50,007 nucleotides of DNA from Candidatus Zhuqueibacterota bacterium (lineage in GTDB: Bacteria > Zhuqueibacterota > Zhuqueibacteria > Thermofontimicrobiales > Thiofontviventaceae), in contig JAFGDW010000378.1 of assembly GCA_016931935.1 (NCBI GenBank), positions 1-50,007 of the forward strand, written 5' to 3'. Below are positions 18,506 to 27,250 of the stretch, piece after piece. Each line of letters starts with the position of its first letter. The stretch's first letter is position 1. A program made the translations under genes and the position numbers. The notes below the pieces were generated by a model. It ran no database searches. It worked only from the letters and a program-made list of their open reading frames with translations, and was not told the origin of the DNA.

Positions 18506-18624
18506 TTCCGCCGGTCTCCGGCGGAATGCAGCAAGGACGCTCCGCGTCCATCTCGAACCGGCAAAAATTACAATTATCAATGAAGAAAATCGTCGCAGAG
18601 CGACGGAGCTACACTCCGCCGGAG
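18506..18624. repeat. Compound palindromic repeat, copy B
   Basis: Stems TTCCGCCGG/CCGGCGGAA (18506-18526), GGACGC/GCGTCC (18535-18549), CGTCGC/GCGACG (18591-18605) and CTCCGCCGGAG (18614-18624). The modules and the GGAATGCAGC linker match 8053-8190, but the second and third modules are exchanged, as if the interior were inverted. It directly follows the GH106 gene. Confidence 0.85.
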
Positions 18625-18678
18625 CGAGATGCGCAAAATTGAATATTATCTGAACGAAAATGACTGATTTTACCAATC

Positions 18679-18793
18679 ACCCCGGATGTTCGCCTTCTTT
18701 TGGCGATCTCCGGGTGTGATAAATCAATTATTTACAGAGCGAGTTCCAACACCCGGAGATACTCACTCCTTTGTCGTTCGTAACATCCGGGGT
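18679..18793. repeat. Nested inverted repeat before the CE15 gene
   Basis: Outer arms ACCCCGGATGTT (18679-18690) and AACATCCGGGGT (18782-18793) enclose inner arms ATCTCCGGGTGT (18706-18717) and ACACCCGGAGAT (18749-18760). Both pairs are perfect 12-bp matches. The whole can fold into one long interrupted hairpin 74 bp upstream of the CE15 start. It could be a miniature element or a structured leader. Confidence 0.85.
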
Positions 18794-18867
18794 TTTCGTT
18801 CAAGCGCTAAATAGAATAAAAGGTCAATTCCAGCAATTTCTATTTTTTTTTGAGAGGATACTGGATT

Positions 18868-20181
18868 ATGCTATCAAAAATAGAATTAAGAAATGGATTA
18901 TTTTTAATTGCAGTATTCATGATTATCTCGTCCGCTCACAGCCAAATTGTCGATTCACCCGATGATACTGTTGCGGGTATTCCTGTAAATTACACCGAAG
19001 CAAACGTCGGCGATTATGCGCTGCCTGATCCGCTGACATGCAATGATGGTCAACCAGTAGAAAATGCCGAAACGTGGTACAAGAAACGCCGCCCGGAAAT
19101 AGTCGCTTTATTCGAGCAATATCAATTTGGAAAATCCCCGGCGTGTCCGAAGAAAATTCATTATAAGGTGTTAGAACGCGGAGCGTCTGCGTTCAATGGA
19201 AAGGCTAAACGCACGCAAGCGACGATATATTTTTCTGAGAATTCGGATGCGCCGAAAATGGATGTATTGTTTTATACACCAAGCGAAGCCGCCGAACCAG
19301 CGCCGATGCTGTTGTATATAGCCTTTACCGCTAATTCAATGGTTATCGATGATCCGGGTATTAAACCGGGATTTATCTGGAACCGTGAGCATAAAAAAGT
19401 TCCTGCTGGCGAAGGGCGCCGATTCGAACGGCTGGATGTACCGGCTGTGTTGGCGCGAGGATTTGGCGTCGCAACGGTTTATTACGGGGATATCGAACCT
19501 GATTTTCAGGAAGGCGCTCAATATGGTGTGCGAAGCCTATTCTCAAAAAACAATAACCTGCCGCCAGAAGATGATGCCTGGGGCGCCATCGCCGCCTGGA
19601 GTTGGGGATTGAGCCGTGTACTTGATTATTTTGAAAAGGACAAGACAGTGGACGCCAACCGGGTGGCCATCATGGGCATTTCCCGATTAGGCAAAACAGT
19701 GTTATGGGCGGGCGCCACCGATCCGCGTTTTGCGCTCATTATTGCCGTTTGTTCAGGTGAGAGCGGCGCCGCTCTCAGCCGCCGTAATTATGGGGAGAAC
19801 GTTGCGCACATTGCCAGTCCGGCGCGTTATCATTACTGGTTCGCTCCCCGGTACCAACAATATGCAAACAATGTAAATGCCCTTCCGGTTGATTCACATG
19901 AATTGCTGGCCTTGCTTGCGCCCCGGCCTGTGTTGCTTATTACCGGAAACACAGATAAATGGTCCGATCCGTACGGAGAATTCCTTGCCGCAGTGGCGGC
20001 CGAACCTGTTTACAGACAGTTAGGAAAGGAAGGGTTAAATACCGAAAAAATGCCGCCCGCTGATAAACCTATTTTAAAAGACATCGGCTTTTACATGCAT
20101 GATGGCGGGCATGGCATGGTTCCTGACGATTGGAATGTGATTCTGGATTTCCTTCAGAAACATCTACAGATCAAAGATTGA
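18868..20181 (+). CDS. CE15-like glucuronoyl esterase family protein
   Basis: A 437-aa exported alpha/beta hydrolase of the CE15 type, known for cleaving esters of (4-O-methyl)glucuronic acid; the pectin context suggests another uronate ester may be the target. The start at 18868 follows GAGAGGA; a TTG six codons upstream is less likely. The signal peptide ends near SSAHSQ. The catalytic Ser is S272 in GISRLGKTVLWAGATDPRF, the second conserved site is E298 in CSGESGAALSRRNYGE, and the His is H415 in DGGHGM. ETWYKKRRPEIVALFEQYQFG near residue 70 is also typical. It is followed 49 bp later by the PL22-like gene, probably in the same operon. Confidence 0.87.
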   Translation: MLSKIELRNGLFLIAVFMIISSAHSQIVDSPDDTVAGIPVNYTEANVGDYALPDPLTCNDGQPVENAETWYKKRRPEIVALFEQYQFGKSPACPKKIHYKVLERGASAFNGKAKRTQATIYFSENSDAPKMDVLFYTPSEAAEPAPMLLYIAFTANSMVIDDPGIKPGFIWNREHKKVPAGEGRRFERLDVPAVLARGFGVATVYYGDIEPDFQEGAQYGVRSLFSKNNNLPPEDDAWGAIAAWSWGLSRVLDYFEKDKTVDANRVAIMGISRLGKTVLWAGATDPRFALIIAVCSGESGAALSRRNYGENVAHIASPARYHYWFAPRYQQYANNVNALPVDSHELLALLAPRPVLLITGNTDKWSDPYGEFLAAVAAEPVYRQLGKEGLNTEKMPPADKPILKDIGFYMHDGGHGMVPDDWNVILDFLQKHLQIKD

Positions 20182-20230
20182 AAAGTATCAGGATGAAGCA
20201 TTAATATTTAACTATGAAGGATAAAAAACC

Positions 20231-21562
20231 ATGAAAAATAAAATCATAATCATATTAGCTATTTCCATAATCGCATCGATACCCATTTATGCGCAAATCG
20301 GAACACGCTTCCCTTCGGAAAAGAAAGAGATAATTGATCCCGTGACCGGCGTGAAGTTGACATTTCTGACAAGCGCTCCTGCCGGTGATAGTAAAATATA
20401 CCAAACGCATAATCAATGGACGTCTGATGGCGAGTGGTTGATATTCCGTTCGGACCGGGTGTCAGGTGAGGCAATGGCTGTTAATGAAAAATCAGGCGTA
20501 ATAGTGCAGGTTACGGAAGGCGGATACAGAGGAATGTTGAACATCGCCCGCAAATCCATGAAATTATATTACATGCGACCATCCAAAGATCGGGCGAAGG
20601 ATCTAATCGAAGTGGATTTGGCCGCCCTGTTTGCAGACAGCGAGTCAGGCAATTTAAAACCTGAGTCCAGCTACCAACGAATCTGTGGCGCTATCCCGGC
20701 GGAATATGGGGCAAGAGGGGACATGGCGCTCGATGCAGATGAAGAATGGGTATGGTTTCGCGTTGGCCGTACAAAGGCTCAGGAACATTTGCCAGAGGGG
20801 ACCATTCTTGAAGAAAATTTCGGCCCACGCAACATGGGAGCTGGGCCCGCAGGTATCGCTGGTATGAATATCAATACTGGCGAATTAAAATATGTGGTGT
20901 CAGTCCCATTTCAAATGGGACATATTCAAAGCAATCCCTGGGCGCCCGGCCAAATTGTATTTTGTTGGGAAACCGGCGGCAAGGCGCCGCAACGAACATG
21001 GATCGTTAATTCCGATGGTACAGGACTCAGACCACTCTATCCGGAAGCGTCATACGAATGGGTGACTCACGAAGCCGTCATTACGCCGAACGAAGTCGCT
21101 TTTGCTATTATGGGACACCGGCCAATTCCTGGCGTTGCATCGGAAAATGCGGCTGAGGGGATTGGCTCAAAAGATGCAAATCCTGGCCAGGAAGCTGAAT
21201 GGGGAAATTGTGGCGCCCGTGAAAAACCGACCGGATTAGGAATCGTCAATATCGATACACGCGAAATGATAATTGCCGGACAAATTCCCTACGGAAGCGG
21301 TTTTTGGCATGTAAGCGGCTCTCCGGACGGACGATTTGCAGTTGGCGACAATTTTGCCCGCGAGTTGTATTTAATCGACAGAAAAACAAGCGAAATGATG
21401 CTGTTGTCAGCAGGCCATAAACGAACGGCGAAGGATCATCCCCATCCAACATTCAGTCCTGATGGGACCAGAATTGAAATACAATCGGCGATGCTTTCAG
21501 AAGATGATCAGTCAATGAATATTTGTATTGTGCCGGTCCCGGATGAATGGTTGAAGCGATAG
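20231..21562 (+). CDS. Exported PL22-like oligogalacturonate lyase family protein
   Basis: A 443-aa beta-propeller protein with a signal peptide ending near IYAQ. It resembles the oligogalacturonate lyase family PL22: PSEKKEIIDPVTGVKLTFLT, then KIYQTHNQWTSDGEWLIFRSD, GYRGMLNIARKSMKLYYM, MGHIQSNPWAPGQIVF and HPHPTFSPDGTRIEIQS. Several histidines in these blocks could form the metal site of this family. Classical PL22 enzymes are cytoplasmic and cleave digalacturonate, so an exported version suggests periplasmic or surface action on short uronides. A TolB/PD40-like non-enzymatic propeller is an alternative. An AAGG sequence precedes the ATG, and the second GH105 gene follows 66 bp downstream, which would use its unsaturated products. 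Confidence 0.78.
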   Translation: MKNKIIIILAISIIASIPIYAQIGTRFPSEKKEIIDPVTGVKLTFLTSAPAGDSKIYQTHNQWTSDGEWLIFRSDRVSGEAMAVNEKSGVIVQVTEGGYRGMLNIARKSMKLYYMRPSKDRAKDLIEVDLAALFADSESGNLKPESSYQRICGAIPAEYGARGDMALDADEEWVWFRVGRTKAQEHLPEGTILEENFGPRNMGAGPAGIAGMNINTGELKYVVSVPFQMGHIQSNPWAPGQIVFCWETGGKAPQRTWIVNSDGTGLRPLYPEASYEWVTHEAVITPNEVAFAIMGHRPIPGVASENAAEGIGSKDANPGQEAEWGNCGAREKPTGLGIVNIDTREMIIAGQIPYGSGFWHVSGSPDGRFAVGDNFARELYLIDRKTSEMMLLSAGHKRTAKDHPHPTFSPDGTRIEIQSAMLSEDDQSMNICIVPVPDEWLKR

Positions 21563-21628
21563 GTGGAGAAAATGCAGTGAATAACAAAATTCCAAAACAT
21601 TGTCCAATAAAATACCGGAGTATATTCC

Positions 21629-22867
21629 ATGAATAAAACATTTCTGCCTATTTTTACAATATTTTTTGTTTCCACCTGCTTCGCCCAAATGGATAACGAC
21701 GAAACGATCATCCGAAAAATGGCTGATAATGTGCTGGCCAAAACGACGTTCAAGTATGATGCTGTTGGAACAGAAGCTACATACGATTCTATTGACGACA
21801 TTCCCGAAGGCATGGAAGTCCGGTTTCACGATCATTACACAGAGTGGGGATATTTGATGGGCGTGATGAACATCGCAATGGTTCATCTCGGCGAGCAGTT
21901 GAACGAGGAAAAGTATACAAACTATCCAATCAAACATGTAGCAAATGGCTTCAATAGCTACAAATATTTCCAGGATCGTTTTAAGCATGACCGTCCGCAT
22001 TATCGCTGGCCGTACGGCCAATTCTGGACGATGGGATCGCTGGATGATTGCGGCGCCATGGCCGCGAGCGTAATTGAAGTGTATCAGATGGATAAGAAAA
22101 AGGAGTATAAAGCCTACATCGATAAAACTGCCGATTTCATCATGCATAAACAGGATCGGCTAACCGACGGAACATTGTGCCGCAAGACGCCACATGAAAT
22201 GACCGTATGGGCGGATGATATGTACATGAGCGTCCCGTTCCTGGCGCGCATGGGGCATTTGACCGGCGACGCCGCTTATTTCGATGACGCGCTGATGCAG
22301 GTGTTCAACTTCACCAAATATCTCTGGAGCGATGAAAAACAACTGTTCTACCACTGTTATTACGACGACCTGAAACGAAACGGCGTGGCCCACTGGGGAC
22401 GCTGCAATGGCTGGATTGTCATGTCGCAATGTCATTTACTGGAGTTGTTGCCAAAAGATCATCCCAAACGGGAGGCGCTGCGGCAGAATCTGGAACGCCA
22501 GATTTTGGGGCTGGCAAAATACCAGACCGCCGAAGGCTTATGGCGGCAATTGATCGATAAAACCGATTCGTACACCGAATCATCCGGTTCGGCTATGTTT
22601 GTGTACGGCGTCGCCAAAGCGGTGAACGAAGGCTGGATAGACCAACGTTACGCCTCGATCGCGTTGCAAGGCTGGAATGGATTGAAAGAACATAAAATTA
22701 CGCCGGAAGGCGACCTGAAGGACGTGTGCGTCGGCACCAATATTGATGATAGCATTGTGTACTACTACAACCGTCCGGCTCGAACAAATGAGACGCACGG
22801 GATTGGCGCGGTGATCGATGCGGGCGTGGAGATTTTGAAATTGAAAAAGACGTTGGAAAGAAAATAG
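21629..22867 (+). CDS. Second GH105/GH88-type unsaturated uronyl hydrolase
   Basis: A 412-aa exported enzyme, paralogous to the gene at 5439 along its whole length (more than half of the aligned residues look identical by eye). The signal peptide ends near CFAQ. The catalytic-site stretch HEMTVWADDMYMSVPFL places the key Asp at residue 196 or 197; NGVAHWGRCNGW and SSGSAMFVYGVAKAVNEGW also match. Differences cluster in the first 60 residues and in charged surface loops, so the two copies may prefer different oligosaccharides, for example unsaturated GalA-Rha versus unsaturated GalA-GalA. This is inference. It ends the CE15-PL22-GH105 cluster and is followed by a repeat-rich gap. Confidence 0.88.
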   Translation: MNKTFLPIFTIFFVSTCFAQMDNDETIIRKMADNVLAKTTFKYDAVGTEATYDSIDDIPEGMEVRFHDHYTEWGYLMGVMNIAMVHLGEQLNEEKYTNYPIKHVANGFNSYKYFQDRFKHDRPHYRWPYGQFWTMGSLDDCGAMAASVIEVYQMDKKKEYKAYIDKTADFIMHKQDRLTDGTLCRKTPHEMTVWADDMYMSVPFLARMGHLTGDAAYFDDALMQVFNFTKYLWSDEKQLFYHCYYDDLKRNGVAHWGRCNGWIVMSQCHLLELLPKDHPKREALRQNLERQILGLAKYQTAEGLWRQLIDKTDSYTESSGSAMFVYGVAKAVNEGWIDQRYASIALQGWNGLKEHKITPEGDLKDVCVGTNIDDSIVYYYNRPARTNETHGIGAVIDAGVEILKLKKTLERK

Positions 22868-23287
22868 AAAGACGGAAAACGGAAAATGGAGAACGGAAAA
22901 AATAAATCATGCTCCGCATTCATGAAGATCAGGAACAAATTTTGAAAGGATATCAGGATTTACTGGATATTTGTACTCGACACAATGCGGTTTTCGGATT
23001 TGACCTTTAGCTCCCTTCCTTCCGAAGGAAGGGATTCAGGGAAGGTTTTAAAAATGAAAATGCAAAAAACACTTTTACTTCACTTCAATTTCAAAAAAGC
23101 GAGAATCAATTAAACAAGTTTATTGCAGATGATATAAACTCAATTTAGTACTTATATTTTTTAACATTTTTTTCAATTATTGAAACAGTTTATTTCAAGC
23201 TGATGTTTAGACATTTTTTTATTAAATCCTGTTCATCCTGTTATCCTGTCAAAAAAATATATAATTTTCGAAAGATAAAGGATTCCC
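22868..23287. other. 420-bp gap with small ORF, hairpin and 25-bp repeat
   Basis: A 33-codon frame at 22909-23010 (MLRIHEDQEQ... ending FGFDL) has no recognised relative and no ribosome-binding site; it may be a gene remnant. CCCTTCCTTC/GAAGGAAGGG at 23013-23033 forms a tight hairpin. The purine-rich stretch GACGGAAAACGGAAAATGG just after GH105 resembles AATGGAAAACG near 31880. The dispersed 25-bp repeat lies at 23226-23250, 37 bp before the GH112 start, identical to the copy at 27-51. Confidence 0.6.
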
Positions 23288-25471
23288 ATGACTGACAAAT
23301 TGAAACTCAAAGGCGATTTTACGCTGCCCGGTGAGGCGGGATATGAAGATTTAACGTTGGAGCTGGCGGAACGTTGGGGCGCGGACGCGATACGCGATAG
23401 CGACGGCACAGTATTGTCCGACAAGATAATTAAAGCGGACTATCCGATCTATTCCACGATTTGCCTGATCCGCGCGGACAATGAATGGGCCAAAGCCAAC
23501 CGGGACAAGCTTCAGCAGAATTATTTGATGAGCGATCCGGTGATAGCGGAAAAAGAAACGGTTGAAATCGATTTATTGAAAGGCTTTTTTCGCGAACAGT
23601 TTGAAGTAAACGCCAACGACGATCCCAAATCGTGGTGGCAGGCGTTTGACCGCACCACGGGCGAGGAAGTCGATAAAAAGGACTGGATATTCGATCCGGC
23701 CAATGGAACGGTTGCAATTAAAAACGTTCAAAAATGGCATAAGTATACGGTCAACTTTCTGGCGTATCGCATTTGGGAAGGCATCTCCATGTACAACCAC
23801 ATCACCAATGATTGGGGCGACCAGGAGCACCAGATGCCGATCGATCCAATTTATCCTGCAGCGCAACAGGCGATGCTGAATTATCTGAAAAAGTGGCTGG
23901 ATGAACATCCCCGAACAAAGGTTGTGCGTTTCACTTCGCTATTTTACAATTTTGCCTGGTTCTGGGGCGATCCATCTATTCAGAAGTTTCGTTACGCTGA
24001 TTGGGGATCGTATGAAATGACGGTGAGTCCGCGAGCCATGAAACTGTTTGCCGAAGCCAAAGGTTATGAAATGACGAGCGAGGATTTTGTCAATAACGGC
24101 GCGTACTGTTCCAGCCACAATGTCCCGTCCGAACGGCTGTGGGACTGGATGGATTTCATGAATGAATTTGTCGTCAGCTTTGGCCGTAAATGCATCGATA
24201 TGATTCACGACGCCGGCAAGGCGGCCTATATGTTTTACGACGATCACTGGGTCGGCACAGAGCCGTGGGGCAAGCGGTTCACGGACTTGAATTTTGACGG
24301 GCTCATCAAGTGCGTGTTCAACGCGTTTGAAGCGAGACTCTGCGCTGGCGTGCAGGGCGTCAAAACAAAAGAGTTGCGCCTGCATCCATACTTGTTTCCC
24401 ACCGGTTTGAAAGGGGAGCCAACCTTTATGGAAGGCGGCGATCCCGCGCTTGACGCCAAACGATTCTGGGCCAACATTCGCCGCGGCTTGCTGCGCGCGC
24501 CCATCGACCGCATCGGTTTGGGCGGCTATTTGCATCTTGTGCAGGACTTTCCGGATTTTGTCGACGCGATTGAACATATCACCAATGAATTCCGCACGCT
24601 CAAACAGTTCCATGCCGACGGCGCGCCGTACACTGCGCCATTGAAAGTTGTCGTTCTGACGGCCTGGGGCAAATGGCGCTCATGGGATTACGTCGGCCAT
24701 TTTATTCCCGGCGTTGAGATTTATGAAGTGACCGAATCATTGGCTGGCTTGCCGGTAGATGTGTCGTTCATTAGCTTCAGGGATATTCTCGAGCAGGGCG
24801 TGCCTGAAGGCATTGATGTAATTATCAACGCCGGAAAGGTGGGATCGGCCTGGTGCGGCGGCGAGCATTGGAAAAATGCAAAAGTGATTGAAGCGGTGAC
24901 CGAATATGTGGCGAAAGGCGGCGGATTTATCGGCATTGGCGAACCATCGGCCATAAAACATTCGAGTCAATATTTCCAATTAGCGCATCTGATGGGCGTT
25001 GACCGGGAGATTGGTGCGACGATGTGTAATGTGAAATTGCCAGTCGCAGCTTCGAAAAAACATTTTATCCTTGAAGATCTTGAAGGTGAAATTAATTTCG
25101 GAAAAGACATCGACAATATTATCACGCTCGAAAAAGACACAGATGTACTAATTGAAAAAAACGGCTCTCCGCAAATTGCCATTAATTGGTTTGGCAAAGG
25201 GAAAGCGATTTACTTGTCCGGTTTTAAATTCGCGCCGGAAAATTCCCGGCTGCTCCACCGGGCGCTCTTTGCCGCCGCTGGCAAGGAACCGGAATACAGC
25301 GCCTGGACCTGCAGCAATGTTCGCACTGATTGCGCATATTATCCGAAAAATAAAAAACTCGTCGTTATCAGCGGCAGTGATGATCCCGAAATGACAACAG
25401 TGTTTATGGCTGATGGAAAATCTATTGATGTGAATTTGGAACCGCATGGGATTCAGATTTATGATGTGTAG
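23288..25471 (+). CDS. GH112 phosphorylase, likely D-galactosyl-1,4-L-rhamnose phosphorylase
   Basis: A 727-aa protein without signal peptide, so cytoplasmic. It belongs to GH112, which uses phosphate to cleave beta-galactosides of N-acetylhexosamine or of L-rhamnose, giving galactose 1-phosphate. Family stretches are ITNDWGDQEHQMPIDPIYPAAQ, FTSLFYNFAWFWGDP and MFYDDHWVGTEPWG, where D318/D319 mark the conserved acidic site. A Rossmann-like glutamine-amidotransferase-type domain follows (about 440-600), then a beta C-terminus. The length is typical. Substrate choice cannot be read from sequence by eye, but RG-I carries Gal-beta-1,4-Rha side-chain stubs and rhamnose genes surround it, so the rhamnose-type activity (EC 2.4.1.247) is the better inference. 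Confidence 0.88.
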   Translation: MTDKLKLKGDFTLPGEAGYEDLTLELAERWGADAIRDSDGTVLSDKIIKADYPIYSTICLIRADNEWAKANRDKLQQNYLMSDPVIAEKETVEIDLLKGFFREQFEVNANDDPKSWWQAFDRTTGEEVDKKDWIFDPANGTVAIKNVQKWHKYTVNFLAYRIWEGISMYNHITNDWGDQEHQMPIDPIYPAAQQAMLNYLKKWLDEHPRTKVVRFTSLFYNFAWFWGDPSIQKFRYADWGSYEMTVSPRAMKLFAEAKGYEMTSEDFVNNGAYCSSHNVPSERLWDWMDFMNEFVVSFGRKCIDMIHDAGKAAYMFYDDHWVGTEPWGKRFTDLNFDGLIKCVFNAFEARLCAGVQGVKTKELRLHPYLFPTGLKGEPTFMEGGDPALDAKRFWANIRRGLLRAPIDRIGLGGYLHLVQDFPDFVDAIEHITNEFRTLKQFHADGAPYTAPLKVVVLTAWGKWRSWDYVGHFIPGVEIYEVTESLAGLPVDVSFISFRDILEQGVPEGIDVIINAGKVGSAWCGGEHWKNAKVIEAVTEYVAKGGGFIGIGEPSAIKHSSQYFQLAHLMGVDREIGATMCNVKLPVAASKKHFILEDLEGEINFGKDIDNIITLEKDTDVLIEKNGSPQIAINWFGKGKAIYLSGFKFAPENSRLLHRALFAAAGKEPEYSAWTCSNVRTDCAYYPKNKKLVVISGSDDPEMTTVFMADGKSIDVNLEPHGIQIYDV

Positions 25472-25502
25472 ATTTGATTGGTCAGTTCAATCTAATAACA
25501 TT

Positions 25503-25630
25503 GGTGTGTCACATCCCCCTGATTTCGTCCTGCCAAAAGGCATGCAGGACGAAATTATCCCCCTTCGAAGGGGGAATTTCCATACCGCCCGCTTGCGGAA
25601 GCGGGATGGAACAGGGGGATGTTGACCACC
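25503..25630. repeat. 128-bp palindromic element with terminal inverted repeats
   Basis: Ends GGTGTGTCACATCCCCCTG (25503-25521) and CAGGGGGATGTTGACCACC (25612-25630) are inverted, with 16 of 19 positions or better matching. Inside are three hairpins: TTTCGTCCTGC/GCAGGACGAAA (25523-25554), CCCCCTTCGAAGGGGG (25559-25574) and CCCGCTT/AAGCGGG near 25588-25605. The structure resembles a miniature inverted-repeat element. It fills much of the gap between GH112 and the symporter; the remainder (25631-25774) shows no clear signal. Confidence 0.85.
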
Positions 25631-25774
25631 GTGCAGTAACTATCGAACTATAATTTTATCGTCTCTCGTCTTATATCCAAGCGTTTTTGCGCAGTCCTGC
25701 GTGTTTAGCAACGCTGGGTCACGTCTTACATTTCACGTTTGACGTTTCACTATATGGGAAGGAAAAAAATTATA

Positions 25775-27238
25775 ATGAACGATAACAAAACCACCTTCAA
25801 CGGCCTGGGGCAGCATTTATCCGTCATAGAAAAAGTCGGCTACGGACTTGGAGACACTGCCTCCAACATACTTTACCAGGCGTGGAGCTTCTTTTTGATG
25901 ATCTTCTACACCGATGTGTTCGGCATTGACGCCAAAGTCGCCAGCTTCATGTTCCTGATCACTCGTGTGTGGGACATGATCAACGATCCGCTGATGGGGA
26001 TGATTGCTGATCGCACCAACACGCGCTGGGGCAAGTTCCGCCCATATTTGTTATGGATGGCTGTCCCTTATGGAATATTGGCCTGCGCGATGTTCATCAC
26101 GCCGGAGCTCGGTCAGAACATGAAAATTGTCTACGCCTATGTCACTTACATTTTGGCGACCATGGCGTACACAGCCATCAACATTCCATACTCATCGATG
26201 ATGGCAGTGATGACGCCGAATCCCAAAGAGCGGACGACGCTTTCCCAATATCGTTTTTTCTTCGCGTTTGTCGGCGCTATGTTGATTACAACATTTACCT
26301 TACCTTTGGCGCGATTTTTCGGCAATGATCCATCTCATTCGGGGTACAATGCGGAATTGGGTTACAGTCAGGCATTGGGATTTCAGGTCACGATGGGCGT
26401 GTTTGGCGCAATCGCGATTGTGCTGCTGTTCATTACGTTTTTAACGACTCGCGAACGCGTCGCGCCGTCGAAAGAGCAGAAAAGCTCTTTAATAGGAGAC
26501 TTGAAAGACGTATCAAAAAATATTCCCTGGATCGTGATTTTTGTGGCCGCCATATTTTGGCTGATCCACAATATGATTCGCAACGGCATGGTGGCGTACT
26601 ATTTCGATTATGTCAACGGCGAAGGCGCCAAAGTGCTCTGGTCATTTACAGTCGGCGCGCTCAAGCTCGATTTCGATCAAACCACAACCTTCCTTACGAT
26701 CGGCACGATTGGCATGATGGGAGGCGTCTTTCTCAGCACGCCGCTGAAAAAATATTTTGATAAAAAGTCAACCATCATTGTGGTGACGCTGGCCAGCGTG
26801 TTTTTCGGCGCGATTTTCTACTGGCTGCCTGAACAGAATTTTGTGCTGCTCAGTGTCATGAATTTTATCTGGGCTGTGCTGGCTGGCGCCATGCCGGTGT
26901 TCCTGTTTGCCATGTTCGCGGATGTGGCGGATTTTCACGAATGGAAATTCAAGCAACGGGCGACGGGGCTGGTCACGGCTGGAATTATGTTCGCAATCAA
27001 GGCGGGCGTTGCCATAGGCGGTTTCCTGGCGTTGTACATGCTGGGACAATTCGGTTATATTAAGAATGAGCCAATCACTCCTGAAATCGTTAATGGCATT
27101 AAAATGCTATTTAGTCTGATCCCGGCTGGATTTTTAGCAATCTGCGGCGTCTTGCTGTTTTTCTATCCGGTGAACGATGAATTATTGGCAACGATTGAAA
27201 CGGATTTGCAAGAACGGAAAAAATCTGCTGGTGAATAA
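25775..27238 (+). CDS. GPH-family sugar:cation symporter
   Basis: A 487-aa inner-membrane transporter of the glycoside-pentoside-hexuronide (GPH, MFS_2) family. It has about twelve transmembrane segments. Typical stretches are EKVGYGLGDTASNILYQAW in helix 1, the loop WDMINDPLMGMIADRTNTRWGKFRPYLLW, and FADVADFHEWKFKQRATGLVTAG in the second half. The start at 25775 follows GGGAAGGAAA; an in-frame TTG at 25739 or ATG at 25754 is possible. GPH members often import di- or oligosaccharides or uronates, so this could bring in galactosyl-rhamnose for the GH112 enzyme 300 bp upstream. That link is inferred from position. Confidence 0.88.
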   Translation: MNDNKTTFNGLGQHLSVIEKVGYGLGDTASNILYQAWSFFLMIFYTDVFGIDAKVASFMFLITRVWDMINDPLMGMIADRTNTRWGKFRPYLLWMAVPYGILACAMFITPELGQNMKIVYAYVTYILATMAYTAINIPYSSMMAVMTPNPKERTTLSQYRFFFAFVGAMLITTFTLPLARFFGNDPSHSGYNAELGYSQALGFQVTMGVFGAIAIVLLFITFLTTRERVAPSKEQKSSLIGDLKDVSKNIPWIVIFVAAIFWLIHNMIRNGMVAYYFDYVNGEGAKVLWSFTVGALKLDFDQTTTFLTIGTIGMMGGVFLSTPLKKYFDKKSTIIVVTLASVFFGAIFYWLPEQNFVLLSVMNFIWAVLAGAMPVFLFAMFADVADFHEWKFKQRATGLVTAGIMFAIKAGVAIGGFLALYMLGQFGYIKNEPITPEIVNGIKMLFSLIPAGFLAICGVLLFFYPVNDELLATIETDLQERKKSAGE

Positions 27239-27250
27239 GATTTGGTCATG

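Noticed and set aside
5439..22867. Two GH105 genes as a simple recent duplication
   Set aside because: Many substitutions, different N-termini and different neighbours show an old divergence and not a recent tandem copy.
23013..23033. Terminator after the second GH105 gene
   Set aside because: The hairpin is strong but no T-run follows on either strand, so it was kept only as a hairpin.
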